The position numbers and the translations under genes were made by a program. A stretch of 14,375 nucleotides of DNA, from positions 1 to 14,375 of the forward strand of contig LKNH01000035.1 in assembly GCA_001564135.1 (NCBI GenBank), read 5' to 3'. Under the pieces are notes generated by a model. That model saw only the letters and a list, made by a program, of their open reading frames with translations. It did no database searches and was not told where the DNA came from. The stretch is from Halobacteriaceae archaeon Tc-Br11_E2g27 (GTDB lineage: Archaea > Halobacteriota > Halobacteria > Halobacteriales > Haloarculaceae). This document shows, one piece after another, positions 7,467 through 14,375 of the stretch (its first letter is position 1; each line of letters starts with the position of its first letter).

Positions 7467-7555
7467 TTGTTTATCGATACCGAGTAGGTAGCAACTTATC
7501 TGTTCTTTTCGAGAAAGGCGACAACTTCATTTCCCTCTCGCCTGCAGTGAGAGTT

Positions 7556-8728
7556 ATGACGGCTCAGCAGCGACTGGCCTCGATTGGTATCGCCTGCGTT
7601 GTGATTACAGCAGTAATTGGGCTACTCGCTGTCGGCGCCTTCATCGGTGGGGCTGATACCACAACGCAGAGTTCGTCACCAACGCTCTCTGCGCAGAACG
7701 CTGTTCTTGAGGAGACTGAAATCGTTGCAGACACCACACAGTTACGAGCCAACTTGCACGAAGACGGTGACGCAGCCTGGGTGCTCACATACAGACAGGA
7801 GCTCGATAGTGATTCCGACCGGGAAGCCTTCGAAGAGCTCAAGGCTGATATCGAGGCTGAGCCGGATGCCTATCTTGACCCGTTCGAAGAACGAATGCAA
7901 CAGCTGGTTGAGACGGCAGAATCGACGACCGACCGAGAGATGTCGATGGACAATTTCTCGGTGGAGGCTGAACGTGTCCAGCAGCCACAGGGTGAACTCG
8001 GCCTCGTCACGTTCCGGTTCGACTGGAGCGGCTTCGCCGCCGAAACCGACGGACAAATCGAGGCTGGCGATGCTATTGACCAGCTCATTCTTCAGGACGA
8101 TGAGCAGCTTATCATCACGTGGCCAGACACCTTCGAACTGGATTCGGTCACGCCAAATCCGTCGGTGCAGGACAACACACAGGTCCGCTGGGAGGGCCCA
8201 CGGGAGTTTGATGCCGGACAACCGCGTGTGACCGTTACGGAGACCGAAGCGGCTCCACCGGATGATGATGAGACAACTGACGATACCGATGATGTAACTG
8301 ATGAGGATGCCTTCGGCTCGTGGTTGCTTGCTGGAGTTGCCCTGTTTGTGCTTATCGCGGGAGCGCTTGCCTACGGCTGGTATAGACGAACGGATGGAGA
8401 GACTGATACGTCGGCTGAGGGTCCAGCACGGGTCGAGCAACCGGAAACAGATGAACCACAGCACAGCGAGACCGACGAGCAGTCAGCCAGTACGGAGCTA
8501 CTCAGTAGCGAAGAACAGGTCCTACAGGTCGTGGAAGAACATGGTGGGCGCGTCAAACAGCAAGTCGTCACGGAGGAACTGGACTGGAGTGCCGCGCGGA
8601 CGAGCCAGGTTGTCGGGAACCTTCGCGATGACGGGCAAATCGAAACGTTCCGCCTCGGTCGAGAGAACGTTCTTACAGTCCCCGAACAGAGTCTTGCCGA
8701 GTCACCAGAGCCGGATGAGGAAAACTAG
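7556..8728 (+). CDS. Membrane-tethered winged-helix protein with extracytoplasmic sensor domain
   Basis: A 390-residue protein. ATG 7556 is preferred over GTG 7547, which adds only three residues. The order is: N-terminal membrane segment or signal (about 6-31); extracytoplasmic domain (about 45-230) with beta-rich segments such as LGLVTFRFDWSGF (148-160) and LIITWPDTFELDSV (185-198); an acidic linker (DDDETTDDTDDVTDEDA, 236-252); a second membrane segment (255-277) with stop-transfer YRR; another acidic linker; then a winged helix (about 313-377: SSEEQVLQVVEEHGGRVKQQ, DWSAARTSQVVGNLRDDGQIETFRLGRENVLTV). Haloarchaea have many such proteins (families of the DUF7343/DUF7345 type, from memory). 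The topology is that of a one-component transmembrane regulator: outside signal, cytoplasmic DNA binding. The target is unknown. It lies 89 bases after the coupled S49/DUF4350-like pair and 148 bases before a secreted protein gene, so a role in controlling them is a reasonable guess. Confidence 0.85.
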   Translation: MTAQQRLASIGIACVVITAVIGLLAVGAFIGGADTTTQSSSPTLSAQNAVLEETEIVADTTQLRANLHEDGDAAWVLTYRQELDSDSDREAFEELKADIEAEPDAYLDPFEERMQQLVETAESTTDREMSMDNFSVEAERVQQPQGELGLVTFRFDWSGFAAETDGQIEAGDAIDQLILQDDEQLIITWPDTFELDSVTPNPSVQDNTQVRWEGPREFDAGQPRVTVTETEAAPPDDDETTDDTDDVTDEDAFGSWLLAGVALFVLIAGALAYGWYRRTDGETDTSAEGPARVEQPETDEPQHSETDEQSASTELLSSEEQVLQVVEEHGGRVKQQVVTEELDWSAARTSQVVGNLRDDGQIETFRLGRENVLTVPEQSLAESPEPDEEN

Positions 8729-8844
8729 TATAAAAAACCTTCGACGGTTTAGCAAGCTCTTCTTTCACAGGTTTTACCGTTTAGATGTAATAGCTACCCT
8801 AAATTCGGCTTAATTCAAGCGCAATTCGACTTTGGCACTATGGG

Positions 8845-8850
8845 TTTATA
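8845..8850 (+). promoter_or_regulatory. TATA element of the secreted-protein gene
   Basis: TTTATA lies 27-32 bases before the ATG at 8877, so the transcript should begin within a few bases of the start codon. It is one of the cleanest haloarchaeal core promoters in the window and argues that this gene is transcribed on its own. Confidence 0.65.
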
Positions 8851-8876
8851 TGCTGTGTTCAGCACAACGGTGAGAT

Positions 8877-9779
8877 ATGCGAGGAACAACCCTCTTGACG
8901 GTCGCTGCGGTTGCGCTATTTGCTATAATGGCCCTCCCAGCGGCTGGCATGGCTGTGGCAGATGTTGATAACGAGACAACCGCTGAGAACGAGACGGATG
9001 AGGAGGCTGTTGAGAACGAGACTGCTGACAATGAAACTGAAGATGAGATGGCTCCCGGTCAGCAGCTACAGGCAATTTCGGGTGCACAGAATGCAGAGCT
9101 AGCCAATGATATTTCACAGCGGGGTTTTGGTCTGCAGATTGCTGCTGCGGACAGTGACGAAGAGCGTGCCGAAATTCTTGCCGAGCGGGTGAACGAGACA
9201 GAAGAGCGGCTCAACGAAATTCGACAACAGCAGGACAACCTCAGTGAACGACATGGGATGACGGGGCTTTACCAAGCGCAGGCAACTGGCCTCGGAGTAC
9301 AGGGCCACGGTGTGTCAGCGATGGCAAACCAGAGCGCAGCAGTCGCTGATAACATCTCCGAGGATGTTCTTGAACAGCACAATCTCAGCGTTGAACGGAT
9401 TCAGGAACTCCAGGTAAACGCCTCCGAGTTGACTGGTAGCGAGGTATCGCAGATTGCACGGAATATTGCCGGTCCGGGTCTTGGGCAGGGAATGGCCGGG
9501 CCACCAGCCGATGTTCCGGGACTGAGCGACAACCACACGCCACCGGGGATGAGCGATAATCACAGCCCACCGGGGATGAACGATAATGATACGTCTCCAG
9601 GGATGAGCGATAACGACCGGCCAGGTGGCCCTGATAGCGCCGATAATGACACGTCACCAGGGATGAGCGATACTGACCGGCCGGGTGGTCCTGACAGTGC
9701 TGATAACGAGACCGAAAGCGATGACGAGGACGAAACTGCAGACGACCAGCCAGGTGGTAACGGCGGCCCTGGCAACTAA
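8877..9779 (+). CDS. Secreted, sequon-rich haloarchaeal protein with C-terminal repeats
   Basis: A 300-residue exported protein of a haloarchaeal family I cannot name. It has a Sec-type signal peptide (MRGTTLLTVAAVALFAIMALPAAGMAVA, cleavage likely near 28), then an Asn-Glu-Thr-rich acidic segment (30-58). A mostly helical core (60-205) includes SGAQNAELANDISQRGFGL, a charged coiled-coil-like helix (95-126), and the motif LTGSEVSQIARNIAGPGLG (185-203), which looks like a conserved family signature. The C terminus (215-300) is made of short repeats. I count 15 Asn-x-Ser/Thr sequons, so heavy N-glycosylation at the cell surface is likely. There is no lysine, no cysteine, no C-terminal anchor and no PGF sorting motif. 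ATG 8877 is supported by the TATA element and by an immediate signal peptide. It may be a surface or extracellular component sensed or processed by its neighbours, which is inference. Confidence 0.82.
   Translation: MRGTTLLTVAAVALFAIMALPAAGMAVADVDNETTAENETDEEAVENETADNETEDEMAPGQQLQAISGAQNAELANDISQRGFGLQIAAADSDEERAEILAERVNETEERLNEIRQQQDNLSERHGMTGLYQAQATGLGVQGHGVSAMANQSAAVADNISEDVLEQHNLSVERIQELQVNASELTGSEVSQIARNIAGPGLGQGMAGPPADVPGLSDNHTPPGMSDNHSPPGMNDNDTSPGMSDNDRPGGPDSADNDTSPGMSDTDRPGGPDSADNETESDDEDETADDQPGGNGGPGN
9594..9713 (+). repeat. 60-base direct repeat coding a 20-residue unit
   Basis: Two adjacent 60-base units (9594-9653 and 9654-9713) encode near-identical 20-residue blocks SPGMSDxDRPGGPDSADNxT. 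They are preceded by shorter 9-residue units of the SDNHTPPGM type (about 9525-9600). The repeats are Asp/Pro/Gly-rich, carry sequons, and are probably an extended, glycosylated tail whose copy number may vary between strains. Confidence 0.85.
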
Positions 9780-9861
9780 CTGGCTTCATTCACCCGATTA
9801 GAAGGTTGTCTGACTGTATCCGTTGTCTTCTCCCCGTTTGTCTCACTGTGGCTTGATTCGA

Positions 9862-9876
9862 CAGAAAGTTTTATCC
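9862..9876 (+). promoter_or_regulatory. BRE/TATA-like promoter upstream of the histidine kinase
   Basis: CAGAAAGTTTTATCC combines a purine-rich BRE-like stretch with a TTTTAT TATA element. Transcription would begin near 9900, giving a leader of about 110 bases before ATG 10011. That is unlike the leaderless pattern of neighbouring genes. Confidence 0.5.
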
Positions 9877-9981
9877 TGATTCCTTTCGGGGTATACAGTA
9901 TCTGACCGACTGTCATGAACTGGTCGTAGTTGTGAGTGGCCAAGGGGGTGACAGGTTACTGGTACTCACGCTACCGAATAC

Positions 9982-9995
9982 GTGACGTCGGTCAC
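9982..9995 (+). promoter_or_regulatory. Short inverted repeat in the histidine kinase leader
   Basis: GTGAC-GTCG-GTCAC is a perfect 5-base-arm inverted repeat 16 bases before the ATG at 10011 and just before the Gly-rich Shine-Dalgarno-like GGGGGAG (10000-10007). It could be an operator or a small leader hairpin affecting ribosome access. The arms are short, so chance is possible. Confidence 0.3.
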
Positions 9996-10010
9996 AGTCC
10001 GGGGGAGACA

Positions 10011-12101
10011 ATGCCAGTGGAGATTCAACTGACATCGCTGTTACTCATCTATGCCGCTTCGGCAGCGCTGACGCTCTCATTGACGCTGTATGGACTGTCA
10101 CAGCTTCGGACGAAAGGCTGGGATTACACTGTTGTCTCGTTCGTTGGCATTGTCCTCTCCGGGACAATCTGGACGGTCTCTCGGCTGTTTGAGTTGCTGT
10201 TTGTCAGCGAGGCCCTCTCTCGGTTCTGGCTGACGATAATTTATATTGGCTACGGTGGAGCGACCATGTCCGCGCTCTTTTTTGGCCTTGCCTTTGCTGG
10301 CCACAAGAAGCTACTCACGCGGCGAAATGTTGCCCTCATCCTTGTACTTCCGGTACTCGCTGTCTTTATTGCCGGAACGAACCAGTATCACGAACTCTTC
10401 TGGACGGGCGAGTTCACCCAGCACAGCGGCTGGTGGGGTGACCTCCTTATCCATGAGAGAGCATACGAACTTCCCTTCCAGCTGTATCTTATCTACACCG
10501 TCGGCGGTGCATTACTTGGATTGTACATACTCATGAGAATGGCAATTGGTTCACCAAACGTGTATCGGCAGCAAGTGCTTGCGATTATCCTGGGAGCGGG
10601 GTCGGCGCTGTTCTTTGGCGTTTCGTTCGGGCTTGAACGGCAGCCGTTTGTGCCGCAGTTCGTTGATTTGGTGCCCATTGGATTTGCGTTGATGGGGCTG
10701 TGTTTTGCCTACGCCATCTTCCAGTATAGCATGCTTGACCTCGTTCCCGTGGCACGGGATACCGTCATCGAGAGCATGCGTGACGGGTATGTCGTCCTCG
10801 ATACTGATGACCGAATTGTCGACTTGAACAATGCAGCGACGGAGGTACTAGGGACGGATAACGACGTTGTCGGCGAACCAATCGAGAGTGCACTGCCTGC
10901 CTGTGCTTCCGTTATCAACAGTCACGAACATGGAAACAGAACTGAAGACGAAATTACCGTCGAAATTGACGGCGAGCAACGGTTTTTGCTGGCGAACGTC
11001 TCCTCGCTCCATGAAAACGACCGACTCATCGGACGCTTGCTGTTGCTCCGTGACGTAACCGACCGCCGTGCCGTCCAGCGTCGATATCAGGCACTCATCG
11101 AGAACTCCTCCGATTTGATTCTTGTCGTCGAACCTGACGGAACAATTACCTACGCAAGCCCGTCCGTTGAAAATGTCACTGGTGTCTCCCCGGAGGTACT
11201 CATCGGGCGGAATGCTTACGAACTCATTCATCCGGAAGACCGCGGGGAATTCCGAGCCGCGTTTGATGACCTCGTGGAATCTCCGGGGGGACGCTTCCGC
11301 CGCGAATATCGTTCGCCCGATGCCGACGGCAACTGGCTTCATCTCGAAGCCTCAGTGTGGAACCTTCTCGATAACCCGTTCGTTGAGGGGCTTGTCGTCA
11401 ACGCACGCGAGATTACCGACCGAAAAGAACGAGAGCGCGAGATTCGGCAGAAAAACAGACAGCTTGAACAGGCAAACCAGCAACTCGAACAGTTCGCTGG
11501 TGTCATCTCACACGACCTGCGCAACCCAATCAACGTTGCAAAAGGTCACCTTGACCTCGCACAGGAAGGCCACGAAGAGAGCTTCGAGAAGGTCGAATCC
11601 TCGCTTGAACGGATGGAAGCGATTATCGACGATGTGCTTGAACTCGCCCGACAGGGGAGAGAAATTGGCGAGACCGAATCAGTTGCCCTCGAAGACCGCG
11701 CGATGACTGCGTGGGACCACGTCGCCACCGACGAGGCGACGCTTGTTGTCGATGAGAGTATCGAGTTTGCAGCCGACCCTGACCGCCTGTTGCAACTGTT
11801 TGAAAACCTCTTCAGAAACGCACATGAACACGTCGGGGATGATGTGACGGTGCATGTCGGAGGTGCAGACGGCATGTTCTATGTCGAAGATGATGGCCCT
11901 GGAATCCCAACAGAACAGCGTGAGAACGTGTTCGACCCCGGCCATACAACCAATCAGGATGGGACAGGGCTTGGACTGTCTATTGTCAACGAAATTGCAC
12001 GGGCACACGGCTGGGAGACAGCCGTAACGGAAAGCGATTCGGGCGGCGCTCGCTTCGAGTTTCACGATATCGGTGGTCACCCGGCGCGAATGGAGAATTG
12101 A
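10011..12101 (+). CDS. Sensor histidine kinase (N-terminal 7TM, two PAS, HisKA, HATPase)
   Basis: ATG 10011 (696 residues) is chosen because it begins the family's N terminus (MPVEIQLTSLLLIYAASAAL) and follows a Gly-rich Shine-Dalgarno-like stretch; GTG 9936 would add 25 polar residues. About seven membrane helices (5-240) form the histidine-kinase N-terminal 7TM domain. A first PAS follows (about 250-355), then a second (about 358-475, ending with the REITDRKERERE linker), a coiled coil (475-495) and HisKA with phospho-acceptor H501 in ISHDLRNPINV. The HATPase domain has N603 (FRNAHEH), D627-G631 (DDGPGIP) and a G2 box TGLGLSIV. All catalytic residues are present, so it should be active. There is no receiver domain and no response regulator nearby: it is an orphan kinase, as is common in haloarchaea. 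It would sense a membrane or redox/small-molecule signal and pass phosphate to an unlinked partner. Its stop touches the next gene's stop. Confidence 0.93.
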   Translation: MPVEIQLTSLLLIYAASAALTLSLTLYGLSQLRTKGWDYTVVSFVGIVLSGTIWTVSRLFELLFVSEALSRFWLTIIYIGYGGATMSALFFGLAFAGHKKLLTRRNVALILVLPVLAVFIAGTNQYHELFWTGEFTQHSGWWGDLLIHERAYELPFQLYLIYTVGGALLGLYILMRMAIGSPNVYRQQVLAIILGAGSALFFGVSFGLERQPFVPQFVDLVPIGFALMGLCFAYAIFQYSMLDLVPVARDTVIESMRDGYVVLDTDDRIVDLNNAATEVLGTDNDVVGEPIESALPACASVINSHEHGNRTEDEITVEIDGEQRFLLANVSSLHENDRLIGRLLLLRDVTDRRAVQRRYQALIENSSDLILVVEPDGTITYASPSVENVTGVSPEVLIGRNAYELIHPEDRGEFRAAFDDLVESPGGRFRREYRSPDADGNWLHLEASVWNLLDNPFVEGLVVNAREITDRKEREREIRQKNRQLEQANQQLEQFAGVISHDLRNPINVAKGHLDLAQEGHEESFEKVESSLERMEAIIDDVLELARQGREIGETESVALEDRAMTAWDHVATDEATLVVDESIEFAADPDRLLQLFENLFRNAHEHVGDDVTVHVGGADGMFYVEDDGPGIPTEQRENVFDPGHTTNQDGTGLGLSIVNEIARAHGWETAVTESDSGGARFEFHDIGGHPARMEN

Positions 12102-13325
12102 TTACTCTTCCCGAAGTTTGTCAGCCAGTATCGGTACGAACGTTCCGATATCGGTGACCATTCCGACCGCCTGTGCGCTCCCGCGGTCGACAAGCTGTGT
12201 GACCGTTGCTGGACTGATATCGACACAGACGGTTCGTGTCGTCGATGGGAGGCAGTTCCCCACAGCAACCGAATGAAGCAGCGTCGAAAGCATCAACACG
12301 AGGTCGGCCTGATGGGCCTGTTCCCGAATCGCATCCTGTGCTTCAACGGCATCCGTGATGGTGTCTGGAAGCGGGCCGTCATCTCGAATTGACCCGGCGA
12401 TGACAAACGGCACATCATTTTGAACGCATTCGTACATCACTCCGGTGGAGACAACACCCTGCTCAACGGCTTCCTCGATGCCGCCGGCGCGGATAATTTC
12501 GCTAATCGTGTAGATGTGATGTTTATGGCCCTTTCGTGGGTGGTTGAGACTTTCCGTATCCATCCCGAGCGACGTGCCATAGAGGTCGCGTTCGATATCG
12601 TGGACGGCAAAGCCGTTACCGATAGAAAGCATATCGATATAGCCCTCGCGGACAATCTCTGCCAACTCCTCGCGTGCCCCGGAGTGAATGAGGGCGGGTC
12701 CACAGACGGCAAGCACATCGCCACCTTCCCGCTTTGTCTCCGTAATTGCGGTTGCAATTTTCGCAATTGTCGATTCGGATGGTCGCTCCGAGGAGATACC
12801 ACCCTGCATGAAGCCAAATGCGCCTTCCTGTCCACGTGGTCGTTCCGGAGGATTGACGCGGATGCCCGTGTTCCCGGTCACGACGTGGTCGCCTTCCTCG
12901 ATGGCGTTGAGGACTTTGGTGTACGCACGCGGCTCCTCGGGGTCGACAACGACTGCACAGTCCATCTCGATATTTTCGACCGGTATCCACTCACCCTCGT
13001 ATCGGATATCGGTGGGATGGTTCGTCGTCGAGTAGAAACCCGTCGGAACGACCTGGTCTTCCGGTGCAGGGGTGACGGTTGCGTCGTTTGGGTCCGTGGG
13101 GTTTGCGCCGTTTTGATGTAGTTCGTGAATGATAGCCTGTAGCTGTTCGTCGTCAGCGGCTTCGACGGTTAACCTGGCGTAGGACTTTTCGGTCTTGTGG
13201 CGACCGATGGTAAACTCCTCTACTTCGAAGGAGCCGTCCATATCCATGATAATATCGAACGTCGCTTCGAGAATCCCCGAGTCGATGATGTGGCCGTCAA
13301 GTTCGACTGTCCGCGAGGCGGTCAT
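12102..13325 (-). CDS. Archaeal ornithine cyclodeaminase-type protein (TIGR00300, LOR/SDH-like)
   Basis: A 407-residue cytoplasmic protein of the TIGR00300 family. Its members have an N-terminal LOR/SDH domain and a Rossmann-type C-terminal part. A Methanococcus member was reported as an NAD-dependent ornithine cyclodeaminase, converting ornithine to proline and ammonia. Visible marks are the N-terminal HIIDSGILEATFDIIMD (12-28), conserved TGNTGIRVNPPERPRG (150-165), the nucleotide-binding-like VCGPALIHSG (207-216), SIGNGFAVHDIE (234-245), and HSVAVGNCLPS (351-361). The length is normal and all blocks are intact, so the gene is probably functional. In haloarchaea it would be a route from arginine/ornithine to proline. 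ATG 13325-13323 has a TATA-like AAATCAT about 28 bases upstream, consistent with leaderless transcription. It diverges from the DUF2391 gene (86 bases) and its stop codon abuts that of the histidine kinase with no spacer. Confidence 0.85.
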   Translation of the reverse strand: MTASRTVELDGHIIDSGILEATFDIIMDMDGSFEVEEFTIGRHKTEKSYARLTVEAADDEQLQAIIHELHQNGANPTDPNDATVTPAPEDQVVPTGFYSTTNHPTDIRYEGEWIPVENIEMDCAVVVDPEEPRAYTKVLNAIEEGDHVVTGNTGIRVNPPERPRGQEGAFGFMQGGISSERPSESTIAKIATAITETKREGGDVLAVCGPALIHSGAREELAEIVREGYIDMLSIGNGFAVHDIERDLYGTSLGMDTESLNHPRKGHKHHIYTISEIIRAGGIEEAVEQGVVSTGVMYECVQNDVPFVIAGSIRDDGPLPDTITDAVEAQDAIREQAHQADLVLMLSTLLHSVAVGNCLPSTTRTVCVDISPATVTQLVDRGSAQAVGMVTDIGTFVPILADKLREE

Positions 13326-13411
13326 ACTCGGAGGAAGGGATGGGAGGTCAAAGATGATTTGGATTCTGTCGGTAGCGATGGATACATGGGCTCACGTCGT
13401 AACGATAGCGT

Positions 13412-14047
13412 ATGTCGGACGAAACGTCACCTCCTGCGGACTCTCAAAACGACCCACCGCGAGAGACAGAAGTAAACGAGGTTCTGGGAGAGCTAAAACG
13501 ACTCGAACAGAACGTCTCAAAACCGGAGTATCAGGATGAAATACGCCGCGTGCGGAAAATGCTCGAACGTACACCGGGAACCAAAACAATCGATAAGTAT
13601 ACGAGTCGAGATGTCGGCGAAGCGTTCGTGGGTGCCCTTCTCTTTTCCCTGCCGCTGCTGGTTGAGGATGGGGTATTTGAGATTGCCGAGTGGTTCGTCG
13701 AGTTCATGCTCGGTCCACTTCCGGTATTTTTGGCGATTAATATGGTGTTCATCGTCGCCATTACGACCGGCCTGTTGTATGCCGTCGATATTCGGGAGGT
13801 CAAAATCGTCAATCCAGTGTTCGGGTTCATCCCCCGTCGATTAGTTGGAATTCTCGCCGTCTCGCTCGGTTGTGCGTTTGGGATGATGCTTCTCTGGGGG
13901 CGACTCCACGCGGGGGACCCGTCAACGCTTGAGGCTATCGCCCGTGTGACTGTTATCTGGGCCGCGGCAGCTTTGGGGGCTGTGCTGGCAGATGTCCTGC
14001 CTGGCGAGAGCAAGGGCAAAGATATCAGCGACCTCGTTCCGGAGTAA
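13412..14047 (+). CDS. DUF2391 family integral membrane protein
   Basis: A 211-residue protein. The N-terminal 65 residues are polar, with a charged helix (about 22-52) that may be a coiled coil. Then come about five hydrophobic segments: 70-85 (EAFVGALLFSLPLLVE), 90-108, 110-126 (NMVFIVAITTGLLYAVD), 143-163 (RLVGILAVSLGCAFGMMLL) and 175-195. The pattern and FVGALLFSLPLLVEDG match what I recall of DUF2391, an uncharacterised family of predicted integral membrane proteins common in haloarchaea. The C terminus (GKDISDLVPE) is cytoplasmic-like. ATG 13412 has a TATA-like GGATACATG about 28 bases upstream. The DUF211 gene follows 46 bases later in the same direction; the pairing may be functional. 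No transported substrate or enzyme motif is visible. Confidence 0.75.
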   Translation: MSDETSPPADSQNDPPRETEVNEVLGELKRLEQNVSKPEYQDEIRRVRKMLERTPGTKTIDKYTSRDVGEAFVGALLFSLPLLVEDGVFEIAEWFVEFMLGPLPVFLAINMVFIVAITTGLLYAVDIREVKIVNPVFGFIPRRLVGILAVSLGCAFGMMLLWGRLHAGDPSTLEAIARVTVIWAAAALGAVLADVLPGESKGKDISDLVPE

Positions 14048-14060
14048 CTGCCCAGTGACC

Positions 14061-14068
14061 ATTATTTT
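14061..14068 (+). promoter_or_regulatory. TATA element of the DUF211 gene
   Basis: ATTATTTT is 26-33 bases before the ATG at 14094, giving a leaderless start. It shows that the DUF211 gene can be transcribed separately from the upstream DUF2391 gene. Confidence 0.5.
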
Positions 14069-14093
14069 GTGCTGCGAGAGTAAACAGGGATGC

Positions 14094-14375
14094 ATGGCCA
14101 GGATACGGCGAGTTATACTGGATATACTCAAACCACACGAACCGAAAATCGTGCCGTTTACCGAACAGCTTAGCGAGCCCGAAGACATTCAGGGGGTTAC
14201 GTCGAAACTCGTCGATATCGAGGAGAACGTCCGGCGGATTCGGGTTACCGTCGAAGGTGAGGATATCGACATGGATACGCTAGAAGAACAGATAATGGAC
14301 CTCAGCGGCTCGATTCACTCCATCGATGAGGTCTCCTGTGGCGAGCGGATTGTCGAGGACCCTTGGTTGGTTGAC
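14094..14375 (+). CDS. DUF211 protein, cut by the window edge
   Basis: This reading frame is open from ATG 14094 to the window end with no stop: 94 codons are visible. It begins MARIRRVILDILKPHEPKIV, the characteristic start of DUF211 (conserved LDVLKPHxP), then VTSKLVDIEENVRRIRVTVEGEDID (a beta-alpha-beta stretch with the EGEDID motif), and GSIHSIDEVSCGERIVED, matching the family's GxSIHSIDEV signature. DUF211 proteins are archaeal, about 95-100 residues long, ferredoxin-like-fold proteins of unknown function, so at most a few residues are missing. No membrane segment is visible. It follows the DUF2391 gene by 46 bases with its own TATA element. Confidence 0.9.
   Translation, partial: MARIRRVILDILKPHEPKIVPFTEQLSEPEDIQGVTSKLVDIEENVRRIRVTVEGEDIDMDTLEEQIMDLSGSIHSIDEVSCGERIVEDPWLVD

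Noticed and set aside
7742..8464. 240-residue minus-strand reading frame
   Set aside because: Antisense to the membrane winged-helix gene; composition is rich in Arg, Cys and Ile, unlike real haloarchaeal proteins.
8735..8750. Hairpin AAACC-loop-GGTTT after the winged-helix gene as a terminator
   Set aside because: A five-base AT-rich stem without a following T run; archaeal terminators are mainly U-tracts, so support is too weak.
9914..9928. Four-codon upstream ORF (MNWS) in the histidine kinase leader
   Set aside because: It could occur by chance and shows no ribosome site.
9936..10010. 25-residue N-terminal extension of the histidine kinase from GTG 9936
   Set aside because: The extension is polar, unlike the family's hydrophobic N terminus, and a better ribosome site precedes ATG 10011.
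12420..13121. 233-residue plus-strand reading frame
   Set aside because: It is entirely antisense to the conserved ornithine cyclodeaminase-type gene and has no recognisable family features.

Overview
The window looks like a chromosomal segment of a haloarchaeon (class Halobacteria). The proteins are very acidic and Asp/Glu-rich. Several genes have a TATA element about 25-30 bases before the start codon, as expected for leaderless archaeal transcripts. Several families are archaeal or haloarchaeal: TiaS, DUF211, DUF2391, the TIGR00300 ornithine cyclodeaminase and an N-terminal 7TM-type histidine kinase. I cannot name the genus. There are no rRNA or tRNA genes, insertion sequences, CRISPR arrays or phage genes.

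Left part (1-5289): a small coiled-coil protein (minus strand) diverges from tiaS, which makes agmatidine at the wobble base of tRNA-Ile(CAU). Convergent with tiaS are three minus-strand genes: a 12-TM MFS transporter, a DUF502 membrane protein and a small winged-helix-like protein. The MFS gene diverges from a HAD-family phosphatase. The 279-base region between them holds a 27-base-arm inverted repeat and a cluster of TGTACA motifs.

Central part (5402-9779): four consecutive plus-strand genes for exported or membrane-anchored proteins. They are an S49 (SppA-like) peptidase, a translationally coupled DUF4350-like membrane protein with an acidic repeat tail, a membrane protein with an extracytoplasmic domain and a cytoplasmic winged helix, and a secreted, sequon-rich, repeat-tailed protein. 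Together they contain only three lysines, one of which is the presumed catalytic lysine of the peptidase. I read this block as a candidate envelope-sensing and protein quality-control module. That functional link is inference.

Right part (10011-14375): an orphan sensor histidine kinase (7TM, PAS, PAS, HisKA, HATPase). It abuts, stop to stop with no spacer, a convergent ornithine cyclodeaminase-type gene. A divergent DUF2391 membrane protein gene follows, then a DUF211 gene that runs off the right edge of the window. No intergenic stretch exceeds 300 bases.
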